DNA of 35,636 nucleotides, from assembly GCF_900156255.1 (NCBI RefSeq), contig NZ_FTMK01000028.1:1-35636 (forward strand), read 5' to 3'. The notes beneath the pieces are model-generated. The model saw only the letters and a list, made by a program, of their open reading frames with translations, was not told the origin of the DNA and ran no database searches. Positions 1-8,447 of this stretch are shown here, in pieces. Numbering within the stretch: position 1 is the stretch's first letter; every line of letters starts with the position of its first letter. Both the position numbers and the translations under genes were made by a program. This stretch comes from Paracoccus thiocyanatus. Its GTDB lineage: Bacteria > Pseudomonadota > Alphaproteobacteria > Rhodobacterales > Rhodobacteraceae.

Positions 1-375
<375 letters not shown>

Positions 376-445
376 ATCGAGACGACGAAGAAGGAAACCG
401 CCGCGCGATTGCGCCGCAGGTGAACTGCTGGCCGCTTTTCCGGCG

Positions 446-1393
446 CTATTCCTCTCCGAAGAACTGGCGCATGAAAGCGGGGCCGTCTGTTGTGACGAAG
501 TCGCGGAACTCGCGCGCGGCCGGGCCGAGCGTCTTGCGGCGCGGATAGACCACGAACCAGTCGCGCAACTGCGGCATGCCTTCGACGCTCAGCACGCTCA
601 GCTTGCCCGCCTGCCGCTCCAGCGCGATGGTGTGGGCGGAGAGGAAGGCCAGCCCCATGTTCGCCATAACCGCCTGCTTGATGTTGGCGTTGCTGTCCAT
701 CTCTTGCGCCGGCGGCAGCGGCAGGCCGGCCTCGTGGAAGAAATGCTCATGCACCATGCGGGTGCCCGAGCCGCTTTCGCGCACCAGGAAGCGGTGCATG
801 ACCAGATCGGCGCGGCGGATGCGGCGAAAGCGGGTCAGCGGATGCTCGGGATTGCCGATCAGCACGTAAGGATGCTTGGCGAACTGATGCTCGGTGACCT
901 CGATCCGCCGCGGCGGGCGGCCCATCAACGCCAGGTCGGCCCGATCCTCCTGCAACTGGGCGATCACGCCGTCGCGGTTGGCGATGCTGATCTCGACCTG
1001 TGCCGCGGGGCGCTGGCGCAGGAACTGCTGCACCAGATGCGGCCCGAAGTTCCGCGCCGTCGAGACCATCGCCACCCGCACCTGGTTGTCCAGCCGGCCC
1101 TGCATCTGCTCGACCACATGCACCGCCTCGCGCAGGGTTTCGGCCAGCCGCTCGGCATAGGGGACCAGCGCGGTGGCGGTCTGGGTCGGCTGGACGGAAC
1201 GGCCGTCCTTGACGAACAGCGTGGCGCCTAGCGCCTCGGCCAGCCGGCTCATCTGCATCGAGACGGCGGGCGGCGACAGCGACAGCTTTTCCGCGGCGCG
1301 GATGAAGCTGCGGCATTCGACGGCGGCCAGGAAGATCTGCATCTGCCGCAGGGTGATCTTGTCGCCGGCCTCGTCCAATCCGCTTCCCCGCAT
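446..1393 (-). CDS. LysR-family transcriptional regulator, CbbR-like
   Basis: A 315-aa protein of usual LysR length. An N-terminal winged helix-turn-helix is visible at about residues 15-75 (ITLRQMQIF, then the recognition region SLSPPAVSMQMSRLAEALG, then LFVKDGRSVQPTQTA). A LysR substrate-binding domain follows, with RESGSGTR in the effector-binding part. This motif and the overall sequence resemble CbbR, the regulator of Calvin-cycle genes, but no cbb genes are in view, so the target is unknown. It lies 24 bases downstream of the truncated fumarase on the same strand. The chosen start gives a 13-residue lead before the HTH; a shorter start at MQIF is possible. Confidence 0.85.
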   Translation of the reverse strand: MRGSGLDEAGDKITLRQMQIFLAAVECRSFIRAAEKLSLSPPAVSMQMSRLAEALGATLFVKDGRSVQPTQTATALVPYAERLAETLREAVHVVEQMQGRLDNQVRVAMVSTARNFGPHLVQQFLRQRPAAQVEISIANRDGVIAQLQEDRADLALMGRPPRRIEVTEHQFAKHPYVLIGNPEHPLTRFRRIRRADLVMHRFLVRESGSGTRMVHEHFFHEAGLPLPPAQEMDSNANIKQAVMANMGLAFLSAHTIALERQAGKLSVLSVEGMPQLRDWFVVYPRRKTLGPAAREFRDFVTTDGPAFMRQFFGEE

Positions 1394-1417
1394 TGCCCCG
1401 GTTGAACTGGTCGCGCG

Positions 1418-2635
1418 TCAGCCCGGCGGGGTCAAGCCCGGCTTGCGGGTAAAGAAGTCGTTGCCCTTGTCGTCGGTGACGACGAAGGCGGGGAAATCCT
1501 GAACCCGGATGCGCCAGACCGCCTCCATGCCGAATTCGCCGAAGTCGATGACTTCCACGCTCTTGATCACGTCGCGGCCCAGCACCGCCGCGGCGCCGCC
1601 GACCGACCCCAGGTAGAAGCCGCCATGCCGCTTGCAGCTGGCCACCACCTCGGGGGCACGGTTGCCCTTGGCGATCATCACCCTTGACGCGCCCTGCGCC
1701 TGAAGCTCGGGCACATAGGGGTCCATGCGCGCCGCCGTGGTCGGCCCGAAGGAGCCCGAGGCATGGCCCTGCGGCGTCCGGGCCGGGCCGGCGTAATAGA
1801 CCGGATGGTCGCGCAGATAGCCGGGCAGGGGCTTGCCCTGGCGCATCAGCCGCGCCAGTTCCGCATGGACCAGGTCGCGGGCCACGATCATCGTGCCCGA
1901 CATCAGCACCGGCGTGCCGACCGTCAGCTGCGACAGCGCCGCGCAGACCCTATCCATCGGCTGGTCGAGGTCGATGCGCGCCGGCGCCGCCCCGCCGGTG
2001 CCGCCCTGGGGCAGGAAGCGGGCCGGGTCGCGCTCCAGCGCCTCCAGCCAGATGCCGTCGCGGTCGATGCGGCCGCGGATCTGCCGGTCGGCCGAGCAGC
2101 TGACCCCCATGCCGACCGGCAGGCTGCCGCCATGGCGGGGCAGGCGGATCACCCGCACGTCATGGCAGAAATACTTGCCGCCGAATTGCGCGCCCAGCCC
2201 CATGGCGCGGGTCAGGTCGAGGATCTGGTCCTCCAGCTCCAGGTCGCGGAAGGCGCGGCCGTCCGGGCTTCCGCTGGTGGGCAAGCCGTCGAGTTCGCGC
2301 GCCGAGGCCAGCTTGACGGTCTTGAGGCATTGTTCGGCCGACAGCCCGCCGATGACGATGGCCAGGTGATAGGGCGGGCAGGCCGTGGTCCCCAGCGTGC
2401 GGATCTTTTCGTCGAAAAAGGCCAGCAGCCGCTCGGGCTCCAGCAGGCGGCGGGTCTGCTGGAACAGGAAGGTCTTGTTGGCCGAGCCGCCGCCCTTGGC
2501 CATGAACAGCAGCTCCAGCGCGTCCCCGCCCACGGCCTCGATGTCGATCTGCGCCGGCAGGTTGGTGCCGGTGTTTCTTTCCTCATACATGGTCAGCGGC
2601 GCCATCTGCGAAAACCGCAGGTTGCGGCTGGCCCA
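1418..2635 (-). pseudogene. Class I (4Fe-4S) fumarate hydratase, N-terminally truncated
   Basis: Class I fumarases of the FumA/FumB type interconvert fumarate and malate and are about 500-550 residues long. Here only about the last 395-405 remain. Clear family motifs are [62 protein letters not shown] and the C-terminal [15 protein letters not shown]. Two of the three cluster cysteines are present (the ACPP and VSCSAD positions, Cys224 and Cys318 in FumA). The first (Cys105) falls in the missing part. Homology runs upstream of the ATG at 2605 through RNLRFSQ to about 2635, then meets an in-frame TGA in sequence belonging to the DUF3883 fragment. The protein could hardly assemble its cluster and is probably inactive. 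Confidence 0.85.
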
Positions 2636-2831
2636 GCCCCTTCAGCACGGCGCTGATGTTCTGGTGCTTGAACTCGACCGATCCCTCGGACCGATCATTC
2701 AACAGGGGCAGCAGCCCGCGCCGATGCTCGGCCTTGCTGTAGGGACGACCAGAGACGTCGTCGGCCAGCATCGCGAAGTAATCCGCGACGATCAGGTCGT
2801 TCTCTTGATCAGTCCAGGCCCCGTTTGACAT
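2636..2831 (-). pseudogene. N-terminal fragment of a DUF3883-family gene
   Basis: From the ATG at 2831 the protein runs for 67 residues closely matching the complete gene at 25956-26792: 62 of 67 positions are identical, starting MSNG.WTD and ending AVLKGLG. After this the frame enters the fumarase sequence out of frame and stops at 2583. About 210 C-terminal residues, including the nuclease-like domain, are missing. It marks one end of a rearrangement and shows that a second related element or gene copy once sat here. Confidence 0.85.
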
Positions 2832-3139
2832 CACGCCAGGCTAAGGGCGGAAACTCCGTTTGTCATCAGAGACTTCGCGCAAAACTCCCAAGACATACCA
2901 ACCACCACGCCGCCCGTGTCGCGCCTTCGTCTGTTTTGAGACAAGCCGAAACCAGCGAAACACGGGCGCAATGCGATCCCGCCAGTTCCTTGAAATGCAT
3001 GGACGTTTTGAAAGCGTCTCGCCGAGAGCGAAGGGCGGGTGGAAAGAGACGGTGGGCGTTCGGAGACCGATCTTGCGCGGCGGGTCTGTCTCCGAAGGGC
3101 GGATGGTGCCTGCAAACCCCTTTGGCACATAAAGAAAAA

Positions 3140-3155
3140 GGCCCCGCGAGGGACC
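3140..3155 (-). terminator. Decayed copy of the tRNA-Ser terminator
   Basis: On the minus strand GGTCCC pairs with GGGGCC (with one G-T pair) around TCGC, followed by TTTTTCTTT. It aligns with the terminator at 27130-27155. Confidence 0.5.
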
Positions 3156-3180
3156 TGTTTTCGGGTTTGCATTGTGCAAG

Positions 3181-3206
3181 TGGCGGAGGGGGTGGGCCTG
3201 AAAGAC
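3181..3206 (-). other. Decayed 3' end of a tRNA-Ser gene (probable old attachment site)
   Basis: TGGCGGAG, two mismatches, then GGTGGG match the acceptor and T-arm 3' strand of the intact tRNA-Ser at 27181. After that the similarity fades. It sits at the corresponding place in the left repeat, just past the terminator copy. From here to the IS110 gene (3211-3478) I see no gene, only short hairpins such as ACTCGG/CCGAGT at 3446-3461, which may belong to the end of the IS. Confidence 0.5.
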
Positions 3207-3478
3207 AACCTTCTTTTGTGGATGCCGCTCGGTTTGCAAGGAATTTCTGATCTTCTGGACATGTGATCGAGTGCGTACTTTTGTCAGGCCTGTTCGTGCG
3301 GCTGACTGGCGCCGCTGGCCGGGATGGTGATGCGCGGAGCGGGGCCACATCTCCAAGAGCGAGCTCGAGGCTCGGAGAAGGTTTCTGGTTTGCCCGACCC
3401 GGATCATGTCGATCATTTGTCCATGCTGATCATGCCTTCCTCACAACTCGGTGGCCCGAGTGCCCGTTCGATGCCCGA

Positions 3479-4507
3479 TCAGGCGCCGATCAGCACCGGG
3501 CCGCGATAGTCTTCGCCGCGCGTCAGCATCGCCCAGATGCCGCGCGCCATCTTGTTCGCCAGCGCGACGGCGACGACCGGGATCGGTTTACGCTCCAGCA
3601 TCCGGGCCAGCCACGACCCCTTCGGCGCCCCCCGTCGCGAGGCCCAGCGGATCACGGCTGTCGCCCCGATCACGAGCAATCGCCGGATATCCCGTTGTCC
3701 CATCTTCGACGTCTTTCCCAGCTTCTGCTTGCCGCCGGTGGAATGCTGCCTCGGCACCAGGCCGAGCCAGGCAGCGAAGTCGCGCCCGCGGCGGAACTGC
3801 TCCATCGGCGGCGCGAAAGTCTCGACCGCGAGCGCCGTGATCGGTCCAACGCCCGGCATCGTCTGCAGCTGGCGCGGCATTTCCGCTTCGTTCGACATCG
3901 CCGCGATCCTCGCTTTCAGCGCATTCATCCGGTCGGTCAGGTGGGCAATCTGCTCAAGAAGCATGCGGCAGATGTCCCGGGCAAGTTCCGGAATGCCGGT
4001 GTTGGGTTCATCGACAACCTTCGCGAGGCGCGGCAGGTAGCCGATGCCCTCTGGCGCGACATGACCGAACTCGTAGAGATGCGACCGCAACGCGTTCACC
4101 GCCTCGGTGCGCTGCTTCACGAGCTGCTCGCGCGTGCGGAATGCAACGGCACGAGCCTGCTGGTCGGCCGACTTCGGTTCGACGAAGCGCATCGTAGGCC
4201 GCTGCGCCGCCTCGACGATCGCCTCTGCATCGGCAGCATCGTTCTTCTGCCGCTTGATGAACGGCTTGACATAGTGCGGCGTGATCAGCCGGACCTCATG
4301 CCCGTGCCGCGCCATTTCCCGCGCCCAATGATGGGCGCTGGCACAGGCTTCCATCGCCACCACACACGCCGGCTGCTCCGACATGAACCGGGCGAACTGC
4401 GGCCGTGACAGCTTCTTGCGGAACACAACGGACCCGTCCGCCGCAGCACCATGCACCTGGAACACGTTCTTTGCCAGATCGACGCCGATGATGCTAATCT
4501 CTCCCAT
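3479..4507 (-). CDS. IS110-family transposase (DEDD)
   Basis: A 342-aa protein. The ATG at 4507 is chosen because a strong ribosome site (GGAGAGG) lies just upstream and family homology begins at once with IIGVDLAKNVFQVHG. The N-terminal RuvC-like DEDD domain shows the first Asp (GVDLAK), a Glu (VVAMEACAS) and the paired Asp in KNDAADAEAI. The C-terminal Transposase_20 domain shows MPGVGPITALA and the serine-bearing stretch PRQHSTGGKQKLGKTS. The length is normal and the frame is intact, so it may be active. Members of this family move with a structured bridge RNA from a flanking noncoding region. Here those regions would be 4508-4657 or 3211-3478. I could not define the element's ends. Confidence 0.9.
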   Translation of the reverse strand: MGEISIIGVDLAKNVFQVHGAAADGSVVFRKKLSRPQFARFMSEQPACVVAMEACASAHHWAREMARHGHEVRLITPHYVKPFIKRQKNDAADAEAIVEAAQRPTMRFVEPKSADQQARAVAFRTREQLVKQRTEAVNALRSHLYEFGHVAPEGIGYLPRLAKVVDEPNTGIPELARDICRMLLEQIAHLTDRMNALKARIAAMSNEAEMPRQLQTMPGVGPITALAVETFAPPMEQFRRGRDFAAWLGLVPRQHSTGGKQKLGKTSKMGQRDIRRLLVIGATAVIRWASRRGAPKGSWLARMLERKPIPVVAVALANKMARGIWAMLTRGEDYRGPVLIGA

Positions 4508-4657
4508 GGATGTCCTCTCCTTCAGCTTGTGTTTCGACACCACGAGTTTGGCACATCGCGATGCCGTAAGGGGAGAGCGGCATCCACCCCATCTCCACCT
4601 CGGGCAGCTTATCGCGGGGCGCATTGAATCCCACCTTTCAGAAATGAAATCAGTATG

Positions 4658-4966
4658 TTAAGCAAAATCGTCCTTGAACCGATCGAGCTGATGCATCCGC
4701 TCGTGCAGGACGGTGACGATGCCGATGTCGCCGTTGGAAAGCCGCCGCCAGTACACGAAATGGTGCTCGTAGCGGAAGAAGTACCCTTCCACCTCGAACT
4801 CTGCCGGCACGGGCTTCGACATCACACCGCGTGTTTCGATCTTCTCGAAGGCGGCGAAGAGTCCGGTGAGGTAGGCTTCGGCCTGCGCTTCGCCCCACCG
4901 GTCGCGGGTGTATCGGTATATCTCGTCGAGGCGGACGGAGGCTGCCTCCTGGACCCGGATCGCCAT
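4658..4966 (-). CDS. RelE/ParE-family toxin
   Basis: A 102-aa protein of typical ParE length. Family features are the N-terminal YRYTRDRWGEAQAEAYL region, the FFRYEHHFVYWRR core strand and the C-terminal VTVLHERMHQLDR. It begins 4 bases after the antitoxin gene in one transcription unit. ParE toxins usually poison DNA gyrase, whereas RelE relatives cleave mRNA. The sequence places it nearer ParE, but the target cannot be read from it. It probably helps retain the island. Confidence 0.85.
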   Translation of the reverse strand: MAIRVQEAASVRLDEIYRYTRDRWGEAQAEAYLTGLFAAFEKIETRGVMSKPVPAEFEVEGYFFRYEHHFVYWRRLSNGDIGIVTVLHERMHQLDRFKDDFA

Positions 4967-4970
4967 GTGC

Positions 4971-5228
4971 TCAGGCCCGCCGGTTCCGGGTGATGACCTC
5001 GGCGGCGGTCAGGGGCTTGTAGCTTTCCTCGGGTGCTGCGAAGGCGCGGTTCAGTTCCGCCTTCAGGCGATCGAAGGCCTCGCGCTCCGCGCGTTCCTTG
5101 TCGCGGCGGATGAGATCGCGGATGTACTCGCTGACGTTCTCGTACGCGCCGCCCTCGCCAACATTCGTGGCGACGAACTCGCTGAGGGCGCCGCTGACGC
5201 GGACGGTCATGGTGGTTGTGCGGGACAT
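4971..5228 (-). CDS. ParD-type ribbon-helix-helix antitoxin
   Basis: An 85-aa protein with an N-terminal ribbon-helix-helix (TTTMTVRVSGALSEFV, then YENVSEYIRDLIRRDKERA), followed by a charged, toxin-binding tail. A good ribosome site (GAGGTG) precedes the ATG at 5228. As in other parDE pairs the antitoxin is promoter-proximal and probably represses the pair by binding within 5229-5343. That 115-bp gap holds no other gene. Confidence 0.85.
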   Translation of the reverse strand: MSRTTTMTVRVSGALSEFVATNVGEGGAYENVSEYIRDLIRRDKERAEREAFDRLKAELNRAFAAPEESYKPLTAAEVITRNRRA

Positions 5229-5343
5229 TCGACACCTCTTCGCGGACCGGCTGTCTTCAAGATAACCAAAAGAGAAGACAGATCAAGACGTGCAGGGCCA
5301 GTTCGGCTCGCCCCGCTACCCGGCTCCCAGGAGGGTACGACCT

Positions 5344-5649
5344 TCAATCGTGTTCGTCGTCCACCACATGTCGTCCTGCAAGGGCGAGAACCACGAACAG
5401 TACGGCATCGGAGTGCCGAGCCAGCGCGATGAGATGATGGCCGCTCGGGCCACGTTCGCCGGCAAGCCAGTATTTTACGGTTCGCTCGCTGGCCCCCGTC
5501 CACCGCATCGCCATCTTGATCGCGCGATTGGTCGAGCCGAGTTCCTCGTGCAGCGCCATCGCCATGGCTTTCCGATAATCAGTCGGCTCGTCGATCAGGT
5601 GCACAAATGTGCCCATCTTCGGCACAACTGTGCCCATCTTGATCCGCAT
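5344..5649 (-). CDS. Small putative helix-turn-helix protein next to the recombinase operon
   Basis: I chose the ATG at 5649, giving 101 residues. The longer open frame upstream has no family-like sequence and overlaps the recombinase gene. The core NRAIKMAMRWTGASERTV followed by KYWLAGERGPSGHHLIALAR reads as a helix-turn-helix with a following helix. Similar small proteins with GAS.RTVK.WL..RGPSG occur beside recombinases in rhodobacterial and rhizobial islands, from memory. It is divergent from the recombinase/RepB operon and could regulate it or act as an excision-type cofactor; both are inferences. Confidence 0.65.
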   Translation of the reverse strand: MRIKMGTVVPKMGTFVHLIDEPTDYRKAMAMALHEELGSTNRAIKMAMRWTGASERTVKYWLAGERGPSGHHLIALARHSDAVLFVVLALAGRHVVDDEHD

Positions 5650-5964
5650 CTTCCTGTCCTTTCCCGATAAACATCTGGAGAGCCATGAAAACGGGAGAAT
5701 CTCTTTTGCGCCCGAGACGACCCTTCGGGGCCGCCTGGCAAAACACTTCGCTATTGGACGGTGACGGCAATGCTTCGAAAATCTGCGCTTCGCACGAGCA
5801 GCTGGGATCTGCGGCTGCAGCTGCCGAAAGGCGACCGGAGAAAGAACTTGCCCCTTTCTGGCAACGACTTTCCGGACGCGCTGCTGTCTTCTGCGCAGAA
5901 CAATATTGCCGAGCACCCCGAGCGTCTGCACTGGCGTCATGGGCGGTAAAGAGGAGCGTCGGAT
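5650..5964. promoter_or_regulatory. Divergent spacer between the HTH gene and the recombinase operon
   Basis: A 315-bp stretch that must hold both promoters. It contains repeated CAGCTG palindromes around 5810-5823. A 62-codon frame (5761-5949, plus) is open but has no recognisable family and no clear ribosome site, so I do not call it. The recombinase ribosome site GAGGAG is at 5951-5956. Confidence 0.4.
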
Positions 5965-7536
5965 GTGAGAGGCGGCCGGGCGGACACCGAGGACGGGAGC
6001 GCGGCATCTGAACAGGACGTGCCGGCCGTCGCCTATGTCCGGATGTCGACCGATCACCAGAAATACTCGACCGAGAACCAGCTTGACGTCATCCGCAGCT
6101 ATGCCGCCGCCCGTGGCCTGCAGATCCTGCGGGTGTTAGAGGACTCGGGGCGTTCCGGACTGCGGCTGGACGGCCGCGAGGCGCTGCAGAACCTGATGGC
6201 CGAGGTCCAGTCCGGTCAGGCCGACTTCAAGGCGATCCTCGTCTATGACGTCAGCCGCTGGGGCCGGTTTCAGGATGCCGACGAGGGCGCCTATCACGAG
6301 CACGTCTGCTCCCGCGCCGGCATCCGGGTCCATTACTGCGGCGAGCAGTTCGAGAATGACGGCAGCATCGGCTCGAACCTTCTGAAAACCGTCAAGCGGG
6401 TCATGGCCGGCGAGTACAGCCGCGAGCTCTCCGTGAAGGTCTTCGCCGGGCAATGCCGCCTCGTCGAGCTGGGCTATCGCCAGGGCGGCGCCGCAGGATA
6501 CGGACTGCGGCGGGTGCTGATCGACGAGCATGGCAATCCGAAGGGCGAGCTCTCGCGCGGGGAACAGAAGAGCCTGCAGACCGACCGTGTGATTCTGGCG
6601 CCCGGCCCCGAGGAGGAGCAACGGGTTGTCCAGCGCATGTACGAGATGTTCGCCAACGAGGGGCGCCCGGAGCGCGAGATCGCGGAGACCCTGAACGCCG
6701 AAGGACATCGCACTGATCTCGATCGTCCATGGACGCGCGCGACCGTCCACCAGGTCCTGACGAACGAAAAATACATCGGGAACAATGTTTTCGCCAAGGT
6801 GTCCTTCAAGCTGAAGCAGCGCCGAGTGGTGAACCCGCGGGAGATGTGGATCCGAGCTGAGGGCGCCTATCCCGCCATAGTCGATCAGGCTCTGTTCCTG
6901 CGCGCCCGAGAGATCGTGGATGCGCGCAGCCGCCATTTCTCCGACGAGGAACTGCTCGACGCTCTGCGCACGATCCTGAAGCAGCAGGGCATGCTGTCGG
7001 GGCTGATCATCGACGAGGAGGACGACTTGCCCTCGTCCAGCGCTTACCGCAGCCGCTTCGGCAGCTTGCTGCGGGCGTACCGGCTGATCGGCTACGAGCC
7101 GGACCGGGACTACAGCTACATCGAGATCAACCGCGCCCTACGGCAGGCCCATCCGCAGCTGGTGGCCGAGATTATCGCCGGGGTGGCGAGGCATGGCGGA
7201 ACGGCCATGCAGGACCCCGATACCGACTTGGTTCGCGTCAACGACGAGTTCACGGTGTCCATCGTCCTCGCCCGATGCACGGCGACGGCGGCCGGGTCGC
7301 TCCGCTGGTGCATTCGCCTCGACGCCGGCCTCGTGCCAGACATCACCATCGCCGTGCGCATGGACGAGGTGAACGAGGCGCCACGCGACTACTTCGTGCT
7401 GCCCAGCATCGACATGACATTCGGGAAGCTGAAATTCGCCGAGCAGAACGGGCTCGCACTGGATGCGTACCGGTTCGACACGCTCGATTTCTTCTACGCG
7501 CTCGCCTCGCGGGCCAGGATCGCGGAGGTGGCGTGA
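5965..7536 (+). CDS. Large serine recombinase (resolvase/invertase N-terminal domain)
   Basis: A 523-aa protein starting at GTG 5965 with GAGGAG 8 bases upstream. The catalytic domain begins about residue 20: VAYVRMSTDHQKYSTENQ carries the conserved arginine and nucleophilic serine, followed by EDSGRSGLRLDGR and VYDVSRWGRFQD. A Recombinase domain follows at about 160-300 (AAGYGLRRV, then the EREIAETLN and TVHQVLTNEKYIGNN region). The last ~200 residues match nothing I recognise and lack the usual cysteine-rich zinc ribbon. The stop overlaps the start of the first RepB-like gene by one base, so the three are almost certainly co-translated. It could integrate or invert DNA with help from the two partners. 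Confidence 0.9.
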   Translation: MRGGRADTEDGSAASEQDVPAVAYVRMSTDHQKYSTENQLDVIRSYAAARGLQILRVLEDSGRSGLRLDGREALQNLMAEVQSGQADFKAILVYDVSRWGRFQDADEGAYHEHVCSRAGIRVHYCGEQFENDGSIGSNLLKTVKRVMAGEYSRELSVKVFAGQCRLVELGYRQGGAAGYGLRRVLIDEHGNPKGELSRGEQKSLQTDRVILAPGPEEEQRVVQRMYEMFANEGRPEREIAETLNAEGHRTDLDRPWTRATVHQVLTNEKYIGNNVFAKVSFKLKQRRVVNPREMWIRAEGAYPAIVDQALFLRAREIVDARSRHFSDEELLDALRTILKQQGMLSGLIIDEEDDLPSSSAYRSRFGSLLRAYRLIGYEPDRDYSYIEINRALRQAHPQLVAEIIAGVARHGGTAMQDPDTDLVRVNDEFTVSIVLARCTATAAGSLRWCIRLDAGLVPDITIAVRMDEVNEAPRDYFVLPSIDMTFGKLKFAEQNGLALDAYRFDTLDFFYALASRARIAEVA

Positions 7537-8447
7537 TGCCCGACGACATGAAGCCGACCAGCCGGAAGCAGGTGACACCGATCCCCACCAACAGGATCCG
7601 GATCCTCAATCCCCGAGTCCGCAATCGACGCACCTTCGAGGAGATGGTGGAGAACATCGCCCGCATCGGCCTCAAGCGCCCAATCACCGTGGCACCGCGC
7701 GCCGGGACCGACCCGCAGGAATACGACCTCGTCTGCGGACAGGGCCGGCTCGAGGCCTTCATCGAACTCAAGCAGGACCGTATCCCCGCCATCGTGATCG
7801 AGGCCAGCGAAAGCGATTGCCTCGTCATGAGCCTTGTCGAGAACTGCGCGCGGCGGCAGCACAATCCGATCGACCTGATGCGCGAGATCGGCGCACTGCG
7901 CGAACGCGGCTACACCGATCGTCAGATCGGCGACAAGATCGGGGTCACCGCTGAGTACGTTAACATGATCGCGGGGCTTCTGGAAAAGGGAGAGGAACGC
8001 CTCGTCTCGGCCGTGGAAACCGGGCTCCTGCCGCTGAACCTCGCCATCCAGATCGCCAGAACCGATGCCAAGGGCGCACAGCAGGCGCTCACGGACGCCT
8101 ACACTCAGAAGAAGCTGCGCGGCAGAAAGCTGACCCTCGTGCGCCGACTGATCCAGCAGCGGGAACAGCGCGGGCCGCAACTGCGGAACAACCCCTTTGG
8201 CCGCCGCGACGGCGCAAAGCGGGCGCTGACCAGCGAAGGCCTCGTCCGGGCCTATCAGCAGGAAGCCACCCGGCAGAAGCTGTTGATCAAGAAGGCCGAG
8301 CTGACGCAGAGCCGGCTGATGTTCGTGCGCGAGGCCTTCCGCAAACTCTGCTCGGACGAGTATTTCATGACGTTGCTGAGGGCCGAGGGTCTGGAGACCA
8401 TGCCAGGTGACCTTGCCAGGGCTGTCACGGACGCGAGGCTGACATGA
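7536..8447 (+). CDS. ParB/RepB-like DNA-binding protein, first of a pair
   Basis: A 303-aa protein; the ATG overlaps the recombinase stop (TGATG) and GGAGGTGG lies upstream. The N-terminal ParB-like nuclease/CTPase fold is indicated by FEEMVENIARIGLKRPITV, the box LVCGQGRLEAF (where ParB has GERR.RA) and SLVENCARRQHNPIDLM (ParB box II). A helix-turn-helix follows (GYTDRQIGDKIGVTAEYVNM), then a basic helical C-terminal region resembling the RepB partition domain. Classical ParB proteins load on DNA as CTP-dependent clamps beside a ParA ATPase. No ParA gene lies nearby. Its role with the recombinase is unknown. Confidence 0.8.
   Translation: MPDDMKPTSRKQVTPIPTNRIRILNPRVRNRRTFEEMVENIARIGLKRPITVAPRAGTDPQEYDLVCGQGRLEAFIELKQDRIPAIVIEASESDCLVMSLVENCARRQHNPIDLMREIGALRERGYTDRQIGDKIGVTAEYVNMIAGLLEKGEERLVSAVETGLLPLNLAIQIARTDAKGAQQALTDAYTQKKLRGRKLTLVRRLIQQREQRGPQLRNNPFGRRDGAKRALTSEGLVRAYQQEATRQKLLIKKAELTQSRLMFVREAFRKLCSDEYFMTLLRAEGLETMPGDLARAVTDARLT

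Larger units (their letters stand above)
2640..3210. repeat. Left copy of the ~600-bp direct repeat framing the island
   Basis: It matches 26597-27205 in the same orientation. The DUF3883 coding part is close to identical, including GTTTGTCATCAGAGACTTC just past its start. The spacer is diverged but alignable: TTCGGAGACC, AGGGCGGATG, an A-rich run before GGCCCC, then TGGCGGAG..GGTGGG. The two copies lie almost exactly 24.0 kb apart. No coding function is seen in the spacer 2832-3180. Confidence 0.7.

Noticed and set aside
5761..5949. A 62-codon plus-strand frame between the HTH gene and the recombinase.
   Set aside because: No recognisable family, no clear ribosome site, and it lies in the spacer that must contain both divergent promoters. 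Left as noncoding.
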